Part shown: positions 1-5,458 of the stretch, one piece after another
Layout of the letters: each line of letters starts with the position of its first letter
How positions within the stretch are numbered: the first letter of the stretch is position 1
From: an uncultured Clostridia bacterium
GTDB taxonomy: Bacteria; Bacillota; Clostridia; Oscillospirales; Oscillospiraceae
Assembly (NCBI GenBank): GCA_947176425.1
Contig: CAMWQV010000182.1
Span: 1 to 5,458, forward strand
Direction: 5' to 3'
Length of the DNA stretch: 5,458 nt
The notes under the pieces: generated by a model
Told to the model about the DNA's origin: nothing
Databases searched by the model: none
Seen by the model: only the letters and a program-made list of their open reading frames with translations
Translations under genes and position numbers: made by a program

Positions 1-1
1 A

Positions 2-10
2 TGGTATAAT
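2..10 (+). promoter_or_regulatory. Extended -10 promoter element, probably for ade
   Basis: TGG directly followed by TATAAT (5-10) is a perfect extended -10 element for the housekeeping sigma factor. The -35 box, if any, lies outside the window. Transcription would begin near base 16-18, giving a leader of only about 24 bases before the ade start at 41. That leaves no room for a riboswitch downstream of this promoter, although an upstream promoter with a longer leader cannot be excluded because the window is cut here. Confidence 0.55.
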
Positions 11-40
11 GAACAAAATACGAATCAGGAGGGACGGACG

Positions 41-1783
41 ATGAGGAAAGAATTGCTGAAAAAACTGATCCAAACGGCGTCGGGGGAGATTTTGGCGGAT
101 ACCGTCATCAAGAACTGCCGGATATTGGATGTGTTTGCGGGCCGGTTCATTGAAGGCGACATCGCACTGAGCGGGGAACGAATCGCAGGGATAGGCAGTT
201 ACCAGGGCGCCGTGGAAATCGACGGGCAGAACCGTTATGCGGTGCCGGGCTTTATCGACAGCCATATCCATATTGAATCCTCCTGTTTATGTCCGGAGGA
301 GCTGGGCCGGATGCTGGTGCCTCACGGAACGGCGGCGATCATTGCGGACCCCCATGAGATTGTGAATGTCTGTGGCCTGAAGGGGCTGGATTATATGATG
401 GCCGCCGCAGAGAATACCGCGTTAGATATCCGGTTTATGCTGCCGTCCTGCGTACCGGCCACGCCGTATGAACACGCGGGGGCGGAGATCACGGCGGAGG
501 ATATGCGGGAACCAATCCGCCGTGAGAAGATTCTGGGATTAGGTGAATTTATGAATTTCCCCGGCGTAGTGGCGGCGGAGAGCGAGGTTTTGGATAAGCT
601 GCTGTTAGCAAAAGAAGCAGGGAAATTGATCGACGGTCATTCTCCGGGGCTGACGGGCCTGCCGTTAAACGCATACGCGGCTGCGGGGATTTTAGGGGAC
701 CACGAGTGCGCCGGAGTAGAAGAAATGGAGGAGCGCATTTCCAAAGGAATGTATATTCTGCTGCGGGAGGGTTCCGCGTGTCACGACCTGCGGAAACTGC
801 TGAAAGGCGTCACGCCGGAAAACAGCCGCCGCTGTCTGCTCTGTTCCGACGACCGCCAGCCGAAAACCATCCTGTGTGACGGGCATATAGACGGTCTTCT
901 GCGGATCTGCGTGGAGGAAGGGATTGACGCCGTTACTGCCCTGCGCATGGCGACTTTGAACGCGGCGGAGTGCTTCCGTCTGTATCACCGCGGCGCGCTG
1001 GCTCCGGGATACCGGGCGGATATTGTGCTGCTGGATGACCTGACTCAGTTCCATGTTGACCGTGTGTGGATCAGCGGCGAACTGGCTGCTGAAAACGGCG
1101 TTTATTTGCTGCCGGTACAAAAACATGATATTTCGGATGTTATGAACAGTATCCATATCAAAGATTTCTCTGTGGAAAAATTGAAAATGCCGCTGAAAAG
1201 CAGCCGTGTCAACGTGATTGAATTACAGCCCGGCGGCGTGGTGACGAAAAAAACGACAGAAACGGTGCCGCTGGATGAAAACGGGGAATTTGTATGGACA
1301 AAAGAGAAGGATATCGTAAAAATCGCCGTGGTGGAACGCCATCAGGGGACTGGTCATACAGCGTGCGGCCTGCTGAAAGGCTACGGGATGCAGGCGGGCG
1401 CGGCGGCACTGTCTATCGCACATGATTCCCATAATATTATTGTGGTGGGGGTCAGCGATACGGAAATGGCCTTTGCCGTCGAACGTCTGCGGGACCAGAA
1501 CGGCGGAATCGTGCTGGTCAAAGACGGCGCGGTGCTTGGCTCGATGCCGATGCCGGCCGCCGGGCTTATGAGCGACCAGCCTGGGGAATGGGCCGCAGAA
1601 AAATTGGAGGAACTGCATGAGACCGCCCATATACAGCTGGGCGTTTCCCGCGGCGTTGACCCCATTATGACGCTCTGCTTTATGTCCCTCCCTGTCATCC
1701 CCGAAATCAAACTCACTGATATGGGCCTCTTTGATGTCACTAAATTCGCCTTTATCCCCATTGAGGCCGATGAAAACCTTTGA
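41..1783 (+). CDS. ade: Adenine deaminase (adenine aminohydrolase)
   Basis: Hydrolyses adenine to hypoxanthine and ammonia in the cytoplasm, feeding purine salvage. The 580-residue length is normal for the bacterial Ade/AdeC family of the amidohydrolase superfamily. The start is ATG 41, with AGGAGGG at 27-33, 7 bases upstream. An N-terminal beta-sandwich part (about 20-70) leads into the metal-dependent barrel. Visible family motifs are DSHIHIES (His75 and His77, metal ligands), DPHEIVNV (His105), GEFMNFPG (Glu169), DGHSPGL (His200), GDHE (His221) and CSDDR (Asp270/Asp271). The amidohydrolase core ends near 350. The C-terminal adenine-deaminase domain (about 400-575) shows HGTGH-like HQGTGHTACG, AHDSHN and the GSMPMPAAGLMSD stretch. 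All expected metal ligands are present and the frame is intact, so it should be functional. In known homologues the centre binds Mn or Fe. It appears monocistronic: a hairpin follows it and the next gene has its own promoters. GC content is high; one line counted by hand (1501-1560) is 42 of 60. Confidence 0.97.
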   Translation: MRKELLKKLIQTASGEILADTVIKNCRILDVFAGRFIEGDIALSGERIAGIGSYQGAVEIDGQNRYAVPGFIDSHIHIESSCLCPEELGRMLVPHGTAAIIADPHEIVNVCGLKGLDYMMAAAENTALDIRFMLPSCVPATPYEHAGAEITAEDMREPIRREKILGLGEFMNFPGVVAAESEVLDKLLLAKEAGKLIDGHSPGLTGLPLNAYAAAGILGDHECAGVEEMEERISKGMYILLREGSACHDLRKLLKGVTPENSRRCLLCSDDRQPKTILCDGHIDGLLRICVEEGIDAVTALRMATLNAAECFRLYHRGALAPGYRADIVLLDDLTQFHVDRVWISGELAAENGVYLLPVQKHDISDVMNSIHIKDFSVEKLKMPLKSSRVNVIELQPGGVVTKKTTETVPLDENGEFVWTKEKDIVKIAVVERHQGTGHTACGLLKGYGMQAGAAALSIAHDSHNIIVVGVSDTEMAFAVERLRDQNGGIVLVKDGAVLGSMPMPAAGLMSDQPGEWAAEKLEELHETAHIQLGVSRGVDPIMTLCFMSLPVIPEIKLTDMGLFDVTKFAFIPIEADENL

Positions 1784-1806
1784 CAGCAGGTAAATTGTAC
1801 GATGAA

Positions 1807-1838
1807 AGCGGAGGGATTGCAGACGCAGTCCCCCCGCT
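1807..1838 (+). terminator. GC-rich hairpin after ade, possible terminator
   Basis: Bases 1807-1820 pair with 1825-1838 around an AGAC loop. This is a 14-position stem with one A-C mismatch and one U-G wobble. It lies 23 bases after the ade stop, which fits an end-of-transcript structure. The bases that follow (CTCTCCATTCATAT) are not a proper T run, so it is a weak intrinsic terminator, or a stem that protects the 3' end or works with Rho. Confidence 0.5.
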
Positions 1839-1880
1839 CTCTCCATTCATATAAATACTTAGAAGACAGGAACCCTTTTC

Positions 1881-1908
1881 TTGACAAAACAGGAAGTAAC
1901 GGTATAAT
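1881..1908 (+). promoter_or_regulatory. Consensus sigma-A promoter P1 upstream of the split GNAT gene
   Basis: TTGACA (1881-1886) and TATAAT (1903-1908) are both perfect matches to the consensus, separated by 16 bases. The start site would be near 1915, giving a leader of about 65 bases before the ATG at 1979. With no clear terminator between the split GNAT gene and the channel gene, transcripts from here could also read into 2619-4943. Confidence 0.75.
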
Positions 1909-1910
1909 AA

Positions 1911-1939
1911 TTGATAAGGGCTGATGCATAAGGTACAAT
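1911..1939 (+). promoter_or_regulatory. Second tandem promoter-like element P2
   Basis: TTGATA (1911-1916) and TACAAT (1934-1939) each match the consensus at five of six positions and are separated by the ideal 17 bases. The element lies immediately downstream of P1 and would start transcription about 30 bases before the GNAT start codon. The -10 overlaps a small AT palindrome (1937-1947). It may be a true tandem promoter or a chance match in AT-rich DNA. Confidence 0.4.
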
Positions 1940-1978
1940 ATCATATTATGGAGCGGTTAATTGCAAGAGGTGTAAGCA

Positions 1979-2486
1979 ATGAGGGCAGTGATATCATTAA
2001 GATTAATGGAAGATACAATGGATGATTATATGGCAATGCGTAATTGGTTTTTAGAACCTGAACTTCAGGAGTGGGTATGGTGTGATGAAAAGGGAGAACC
2101 ACCCGTTCCCCTGGAGCGGATTATTGAAAAATACGGTGCCAGAGTTAAAAATCCGACAGATGTATTCCCATATTTTATTTTATAAGGATGGCGAACCGAT
2201 TGGCTTTATACAATATTATATCCAGGATGAAATAACAATCGGACTTGACATGTGGATAGGAATTTTAAAAGGAAGAAATAATGGTTATGGTGCCAGCGCA
2301 TTAAAACAAATGGTACAATTAATACATAAAAAGCATCCTCATGTAAAAGAACTTTTTATTGATCCCGAAGTAGAAAATAAGCGTGCCGTAAGATGTTATC
2401 AGAATGCGGGATTTAAAAATTTTGGCACAATAATAGATGAAGAAGGCGATCCATGTCTATTGTTGAAAATATGCTTCGAAGAGTAA
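1979..2486 (+). pseudogene. GNAT acetyltransferase resembling aminoglycoside 6'-N-acetyltransferase, split by a frameshift
   Basis: Two overlapping pieces in different frames together make one GNAT protein. The first runs from ATG 1979 (AAGAGGT at 1965-1971, 7 bases upstream) to TAA 2183-2185 and gives 68 residues, beginning with a typical VISLRLM strand and ending at DVFPYFIL. The second, one frame over, resumes at YKDGEPIGFIQYY and runs to TAA 2484-2486. Removing one base in the T/A-rich stretch at 2171-2183 gives a continuous 168-residue protein reading PYFIYKDGEPIG. Family signs are GEPIGFIQYY, GLDMWIG, the acetyl-CoA loop in KGRNNGYGASAL, IDPEVENKRAVRCYQNAGF and a final GTIIDEEGDPCLLLK. 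These follow the order seen in AAC(6')-Ib-type enzymes, which acetylate aminoglycosides with acetyl-CoA. That substrate is only inferred; other small-molecule GNATs look alike. The stretch is AT-rich (20 G/C of 60 at 2341-2400), unlike its neighbours, which suggests acquisition. The lesion may be real or a sequencing error. If real, the first piece lacks the acetyl-CoA site and would be inactive. Confidence 0.8.
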
Positions 2487-2536
2487 TTAAAAGATAGATT
2501 TATATGTCTGAAACTGGTGCCGTTCTGCCAAAAAGT

Positions 2537-2556
2537 ATATAAATATTTGTTTATAT
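2537..2556. repeat. Small AT-only inverted repeat
   Basis: ATATAAA (2537-2543) and TTTATAT (2550-2556) form a perfect 7-base inverted repeat around a 6-base spacer, in the gap between the split GNAT gene and the channel gene. It could be an operator-like site. Such repeats also arise by chance in AT-rich DNA, and no T run or GC stem makes it a terminator. Confidence 0.25.
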
Positions 2557-2557
2557 G

Positions 2558-2587
2558 TGGACATAAAGAATACAAACTCAGAATAAT
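2558..2587 (+). promoter_or_regulatory. Candidate promoter for the channel/acyltransferase pair
   Basis: TGGACA (2558-2563) and AATAAT (2582-2587) each match the consensus at five of six positions with an 18-base spacer. Transcription would start about 25 bases before the TTG at 2619. The match is moderate, and the surrounding DNA is AT-rich, so a chance hit is possible. The gene pair could instead be read from the promoters at 1881-1939. Confidence 0.35.
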
Positions 2588-2603
2588 AAACGAGTATTTC
2601 AGG

Positions 2604-2610
2604 AAAGGAG
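2604..2610 (+). promoter_or_regulatory. Ribosome binding site that selects TTG 2619
   Basis: AAAGGAG lies 8 bases before TTG 2619, the normal spacing. An in-frame GTG at 2613 is only 2 bases away, too close to use. The frame stays open upstream to an ATG at 2517, but that start has no Shine-Dalgarno sequence in front of it and would add residues from AT-rich intergenic DNA. Confidence 0.75.
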
Positions 2611-2618
2611 CAGTGAGA

Positions 2619-3527
2619 TTGAACATAGAAGAGAGCCTGAACGCGGCAGCGGACGCGGCGACAGCGGCAATCATAGAAACGATGGACCCCCCCGCAGGAG
2701 GATTTGATATAGAGGGATTTATGCGGAACCTATGGGGCAAGATAACCACAGGAAAAGTGCTGTCGTCCCTGATTCTGCTGCTGGTGTGTCTGCTGGCGGC
2801 GCGGCTGGTGATGACGCTGGTGTCAAAAATCCTGAACCGGACCGCCATGACGCCGCGGGTGAAACGCTACGCACTGCGGGGCGTGAATACATTTCTGTAC
2901 CTGCTCACAGCGATGATCGTAGCGGGAAGCCTGGGAATCGATATGTCCAGCCTGATCGCGCTGGTGAGCGTGTTTGGACTGGCGGTGTCGCTGGCGGTGC
3001 AGGACACACTGTCCAATGTGGCGGGAGGTATCGTGATGCTGTTCGCCAAACCCTTCGCGCTGGGCGACTACGTGCAGACAGACGACGGAGAAGGGACCGT
3101 GGCGGAAATCGGCCTGACCCATACCCGGTTGGATACCTACAGCGGACAGAGGATGATGCTGCCCAACAGCAAACTGTCCGCCGGAAAAATCGTGAATTTT
3201 ACGGTCCTGGGCATCCGGAGGGCTGACCATGCCCTCAATATATCCTACGACTGCGACCCCGCCGCCGTCAAAGCCGCCTGCCTGAAAGCCGTCGCACGTA
3301 CCCCGAATGTTCTGGAAGAACCCGCGCCCCAGGCCGTGATTACCGCCTATCAGGACAGCGCGGTGGAATATCATGTCCGTTTCTGGGTGAAGACTGACGA
3401 GTTCTGGGACGCTAATTTCGCGTCGCTGGAAAATATCTACCGTGTGTTCAAAGAAGACGGCGTGAAAATCACATATAATCATATCAATGTCCATATGGTG
3501 GACGAAAAAAACAGGAAAGAGAAGTGA
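2619..3527 (+). CDS. Small MscS-family mechanosensitive ion channel
   Basis: Inner-membrane channel of the MscS family, which in characterised members opens under membrane tension and releases solutes on osmotic downshock. From TTG 2619 it has 302 residues, close to E. coli MscS in size. Predicted parts: a soluble N-terminus (1-45), TM1 about 47-68, TM2 about 89-107, and the pore helix TM3 about 112-143 with the small-residue-rich pattern VFGLAVSLAVQDTLSNVAGG. Then comes the junction FAKPFALGDYV, the beta domain (about 148-215, including GEGTVAEIGLTHTRLDT and MMLPNSKL) and the mixed alpha-beta C-terminus ending near NHINVHM. All core family landmarks are present, so it should be functional. 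The start is chosen by the AAAGGAG at 2604-2610; a longer 336-residue version from ATG 2517 is possible but unsupported. The DUF2156-GNAT gene begins 12 bases after its stop, so the two are probably one operon. GC content is high, unlike the island just upstream. Confidence 0.93.
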   Translation: MNIEESLNAAADAATAAIIETMDPPAGGFDIEGFMRNLWGKITTGKVLSSLILLLVCLLAARLVMTLVSKILNRTAMTPRVKRYALRGVNTFLYLLTAMIVAGSLGIDMSSLIALVSVFGLAVSLAVQDTLSNVAGGIVMLFAKPFALGDYVQTDDGEGTVAEIGLTHTRLDTYSGQRMMLPNSKLSAGKIVNFTVLGIRRADHALNISYDCDPAAVKAACLKAVARTPNVLEEPAPQAVITAYQDSAVEYHVRFWVKTDEFWDANFASLENIYRVFKEDGVKITYNHINVHMVDEKNRKEK

Positions 3528-3539
3528 ACAGAAGATTTT

Positions 3540-4943
3540 ATGCTGGATTTACAACCGATTACTGTGGAAAGCGCGGACATCCTGCGCAAATATTACAGCC
3601 AGTGTACCTATCACCTGTGCGAGTACTCCGCAGGCGTGAAACTGATGTGGCAGGAACTGTGGGGCTCCCGGTTCGCCGAGACAAACGGCTGCCTGGTCGT
3701 GCTGCACAATACCGACTATGCCGGAACGGTCTTTGATTACCCCGTCCCCCTGCCCGAGACCGGGGATGTGGACACCGCCCTGGACGAAATCGACCAGTGG
3801 TGCATGAAACAGGGCACCGCCCCCGCGTTCCAGACCGTGCCTGCCGAACAGCGCGCACATCTGTTAGACCGCTACCCCTATGCCGTCATTGGCAGCAGCC
3901 GTCTCTGGCAGGATTATCTGTATCACGCAGAGGATTTGTCCGTGTTCGCGGGACGCCATTACGCCGGACAAAGAAACCATATCCATAAATTCCAGAAACT
4001 TTATCCCAACGCCGTGTACCGTCCCCTCACCCAAGCCGACAGCCAGAAAATAGACGCGTTTTGGGAGGAGTTCCACAAGGTTTTCAATAAAGATACCGCG
4101 GACGCAAAATATGAACTCTGCGCCGCCCGGAAACTCATGCAGCTGGCAGGCCGGGACTGGGTCAGGGCCGCGGGCATCGAGCTGGACGGAAAACTGCTGG
4201 CCCTGTCGTTGGGCGAGGTCTGCGGCGATATGCTGATCTGTCATGTGGAAAAGGGCCTGCCCCAATACAACGGCGTTTATCCGACCATGGTCCAGTCCTT
4301 CGCCGCCGCCAACAGCCAGGGGTTACTCTGGATCAATCGGGAAGACGATTCCGGCGACCCCGGCCTGCGGACCAGCAAAACACAATATCTTCCCGCCGCC
4401 ATGGGCGCAAAATATCATGTGCGGGTGCAAAACGAACTGGACAACTTGAAAACAGTGCCGGAACTGCACAGCGGACGCCTGACCCTGGACGCCCTTACAG
4501 ACAGCGACCAGGCCGCGTACAACCGCCTGTGTCTGGACGATGACCGCAACCAGTACTGGGGTTACGATTACCGCCAGGACCTGCACGGGGAGCTGACAGA
4601 CAGTTATTTTCTGGACGTGGCGCGGCATGATCTGGAACACAAGCTGGCTGTCAACTTCGCGGTGCGTCTGGACGGGCAGATGATCGGGGAAGCCGTGCTG
4701 TACGATTTCGACTACAAGGGCAGCGCCGAGCTGGGCTGCCGGATTTTTCCCGAATACGCCGGACATGGGTACGGAAAAGAAGCCTTCCGCTGTGCCGCGG
4801 AATGGTCCCTGTACGGGTTGGGCCTGTACCGTCTCAGGGCTAAATGCTTCCAGGTCAACCCCCCCGCAAGACTCATGCTCGAAAACTGTATGCGCCTGGT
4901 TGGTCAGGACGATACTTTTTATCACTTTGAAAAGACGATTTAA
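3540..4943 (+). CDS. DUF2156 (LPG-synthase C-terminal-like) and GNAT acetyltransferase fusion protein
   Basis: A 467-residue, apparently soluble protein with two acyltransferase-fold parts. Residues 1-300 resemble DUF2156, the fold of the C-terminal catalytic domain of phosphatidylglycerol lysyltransferase (MprF). Signs are the opening MLDLQPITVESADILRKYY, CEYS at 27-30, QDYLYHAEDLSVFAGRHYAGQRNHIHKF (about 124-151), the LDGKLLALSLGE strand and INREDDSGDPGLRTSK (265-280). Residues about 310-467 form a RimJ/RimL-like GNAT domain: GRLTLDALTDSD, a central FAVRLDGQMIGEAVLY, the acetyl-CoA loop PEYAGHGYGKEA (404-415) and NPPARLMLENCMRLVG near the end. No membrane segments are visible, so it lacks the flippase half of true MprF and is unlikely to be a lipid lysyltransferase on its own. 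The substrate is unknown. The ATG at 3540 agrees with how DUF2156 proteins begin, but only a weak AGAAG precedes it (3530-3534), which suggests translational coupling to the channel gene that ends 12 bases upstream. A strong terminator follows. Confidence 0.85.
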   Translation: MLDLQPITVESADILRKYYSQCTYHLCEYSAGVKLMWQELWGSRFAETNGCLVVLHNTDYAGTVFDYPVPLPETGDVDTALDEIDQWCMKQGTAPAFQTVPAEQRAHLLDRYPYAVIGSSRLWQDYLYHAEDLSVFAGRHYAGQRNHIHKFQKLYPNAVYRPLTQADSQKIDAFWEEFHKVFNKDTADAKYELCAARKLMQLAGRDWVRAAGIELDGKLLALSLGEVCGDMLICHVEKGLPQYNGVYPTMVQSFAAANSQGLLWINREDDSGDPGLRTSKTQYLPAAMGAKYHVRVQNELDNLKTVPELHSGRLTLDALTDSDQAAYNRLCLDDDRNQYWGYDYRQDLHGELTDSYFLDVARHDLEHKLAVNFAVRLDGQMIGEAVLYDFDYKGSAELGCRIFPEYAGHGYGKEAFRCAAEWSLYGLGLYRLRAKCFQVNPPARLMLENCMRLVGQDDTFYHFEKTI

Positions 4944-4957
4944 GCCATTTTGAGCCG

Positions 4958-4992
4958 TTTTCGGGGGCGGTCCCGTCCCCGAAAAATTTTTT
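4958..4992 (+). terminator. Intrinsic terminator of the channel/acyltransferase unit
   Basis: Bases 4958-4970 pair with 4973-4985: four T-A pairs, then a GC-rich stem with one G-T wobble and a tight loop. A run of six Ts follows at 4987-4992. It starts 14 bases after the stop codon of the DUF2156-GNAT gene and separates that unit from the tRNA promoter just downstream. Confidence 0.9.
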
Positions 4993-5013
4993 GGATTTTT
5001 TTCATTTTGGGAC

Positions 5014-5042
5014 TTGACATTTCAAGGATGTTTTAGTATAAT
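5014..5042 (+). promoter_or_regulatory. Consensus promoter of the tRNA cluster
   Basis: TTGACA (5014-5019) and TATAAT (5037-5042) are perfect consensus hexamers with the optimal 17-base spacer. Transcription would begin near 5049, about 25 bases before the first tRNA. A promoter this close to ideal is typical of stable RNA genes. The start-site region does not show a clear GC-rich discriminator. Confidence 0.88.
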
Positions 5043-5073
5043 TACCTTTGTCGTTCGGGAAGTCAGTCAGCAA

Positions 5074-5150
5074 GGGAGCATAGCTCAGCTGGTTAGAGCA
5101 CCTGCCTTACAAGCAGGGGGTCACTGGTTCGAGTCCAGTTGTTCCCACCA
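5074..5150 (+). tRNA. tRNA-Val (anticodon UAC)
   Basis: A complete cloverleaf of 77 bases with encoded CCA (5148-5150). The acceptor GGGAGCA pairs with TGTTCCC, including one G-U pair. The D stem is GCTC/GAGC. The anticodon stem CCTGC/GCAGG encloses loop CTTACAA with TAC at 5108-5110. The T arm is ACTGG-TTCGAGT-CCAGT. The discriminator base is A. It is the first gene of the cluster. Confidence 0.97.
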
Positions 5151-5168
5151 TTCCCGCAGACATCATCT

Positions 5169-5246
5169 GGCCCAGTAGTTCAGTTGGTTTAGAACGCCAG
5201 CCTGTCACGCTGGAGGTCGACGGTTCGAGCCCGTTCTGGGTCGCCA
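5169..5246 (+). tRNA. tRNA-Asp (anticodon GUC)
   Basis: A complete 78-base cloverleaf with encoded CCA (5244-5246). The acceptor GGCCCAG pairs with CTGGGTC. The D stem GTTC/GAAC has a 10-base loop. The anticodon stem CCAGC/GCTGG holds loop CTGTCAC with GTC at 5204-5206. The T arm is GACGG-TTCGAGC-CCGTT. Discriminator G is the identity base for Asp. It lies 18 bases after tRNA-Val. Confidence 0.97.
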
Positions 5247-5293
5247 TTTTCTCACTTTCCGTAGGCGTCTGGTTCTTTTATCAGCGTCTATAT

Positions 5294-5369
<76 letters not shown>

Positions 5370-5375
5370 TTTTTC

Positions 5376-5451
5376 GCGGGCGTAGCTCATCTGGTAGAGC
5401 GCCACCTTGCCAAGGTGGAGGTAGCGGGTTCGAGCCCCGTCGCCCGCTCCA
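5376..5451 (+). tRNA. tRNA-Gly (anticodon GCC)
   Basis: A complete 76-base cloverleaf with encoded CCA (5449-5451). The acceptor GCGGGCG pairs fully with CGCCCGC. The D stem is GCTC/GAGC. The anticodon stem CCACC/GGTGG holds loop TTGCCAA with GCC at 5409-5411. The T arm is GCGGG-TTCGAGC-CCCGT with one wobble. Discriminator T fits Gly. It lies only 6 bases after tRNA-Phe. No terminator is seen in the 7 bases left in the window, so the transcript continues past the edge. Confidence 0.97.
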
Positions 5452-5458
5452 CAAACGA

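Noticed and set aside
1..40. Purine riboswitch before ade
   Set aside because: Only 40 bases are available, and the visible -10 element leaves a leader of about 24 bases, too short for an aptamer. Upstream sequence is not in the window.
692..1156. Minus-strand open frame of 154 residues inside ade
   Set aside because: It lies wholly within the well-supported adenine deaminase gene, shows no recognisable domain, and results from the low stop frequency opposite GC-rich codons.
1780..1803. TTGACA overlapping the ade stop codon as a promoter -35 box
   Set aside because: The nearest -10-like hexamer (TACGAT, 1798-1803) is only 12 bases away, too short a spacer, and nothing suitable occurs at 16-18 bases.
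1223..1944. Minus-strand open frames over the end of ade and its downstream gap
   Set aside because: The translations are His/Arg/Ser-rich with no family motif and no good ribosome binding site; they mirror the ade coding frame.
2171..2190. Programmed +1 frameshifting to make the full acetyltransferase
   Set aside because: The site does not match the known bacterial +1 signal (CUU UGA C with an upstream Shine-Dalgarno), and the P-site codon TTA would re-pair poorly one base on. A mutation or sequencing error is simpler.
2732..3494. Open frames on both strands overlapping the channel gene
   Set aside because: The MscS frame has clear membrane segments and family motifs. The alternatives are low-complexity shadows.
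4323..4925. Minus-strand 200-residue open frame within the DUF2156-GNAT gene
   Set aside because: It has no recognisable motif and is fully covered by a gene with two recognisable domains.

Overview
The window looks like a chromosomal segment of a low-GC-phylum (Firmicutes) anaerobe, most plausibly a Lachnospiraceae/Clostridia gut species. The evidence is the adenine deaminase of the bacterial Ade family, strong AGGAGG-type ribosome binding sites, consensus sigma-A promoters, a GC-rich stem plus T-run terminator, and a Val-Asp-Phe-Gly tRNA run with encoded CCA ends. The taxonomic placement is an inference from style and gene content, not from a marker gene.

Layout, left to right, all genes on the + strand: (1) an extended -10 element at the extreme left edge and ade (41-1783), a complete adenine deaminase, followed by a GC-rich hairpin (1807-1838). 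(2) An AT-rich island (about 1840-2618) carrying two tandem consensus-like promoters and a GNAT acetyltransferase gene resembling aminoglycoside 6'-N-acetyltransferases. It is split by a +1 frameshift near 2171-2185. (3) A probable two-gene operon: a small MscS-family mechanosensitive channel starting at TTG 2619 (to 3527), then, after only 12 bases, a 467-residue protein (3540-4943) that joins an LPG-synthase-C/DUF2156 domain to a C-terminal GNAT domain. A strong intrinsic terminator follows (4958-4992). (4) A consensus promoter (TTGACA-17-TATAAT, 5014-5042) driving a tRNA cluster: Val(UAC), Asp(GUC), Phe(GAA), Gly(GCC). The cluster may continue past the right edge.

How the parts relate: ade is a stand-alone purine salvage gene. 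The broken GNAT gene differs sharply in base composition from both flanks and looks acquired and decaying, unless the frameshift is a sequencing error. The channel and the double acyltransferase are probably co-transcribed and may be translationally coupled; their shared role is unknown. The tRNA array is an independent transcription unit insulated by the terminator just upstream.

I see no CRISPR array, transposase, integrase, phage gene or recognisable defence system. The least ordinary items are the DUF2156-GNAT fusion next to MscS and the frameshifted AAC(6')-like gene in its AT-rich island.
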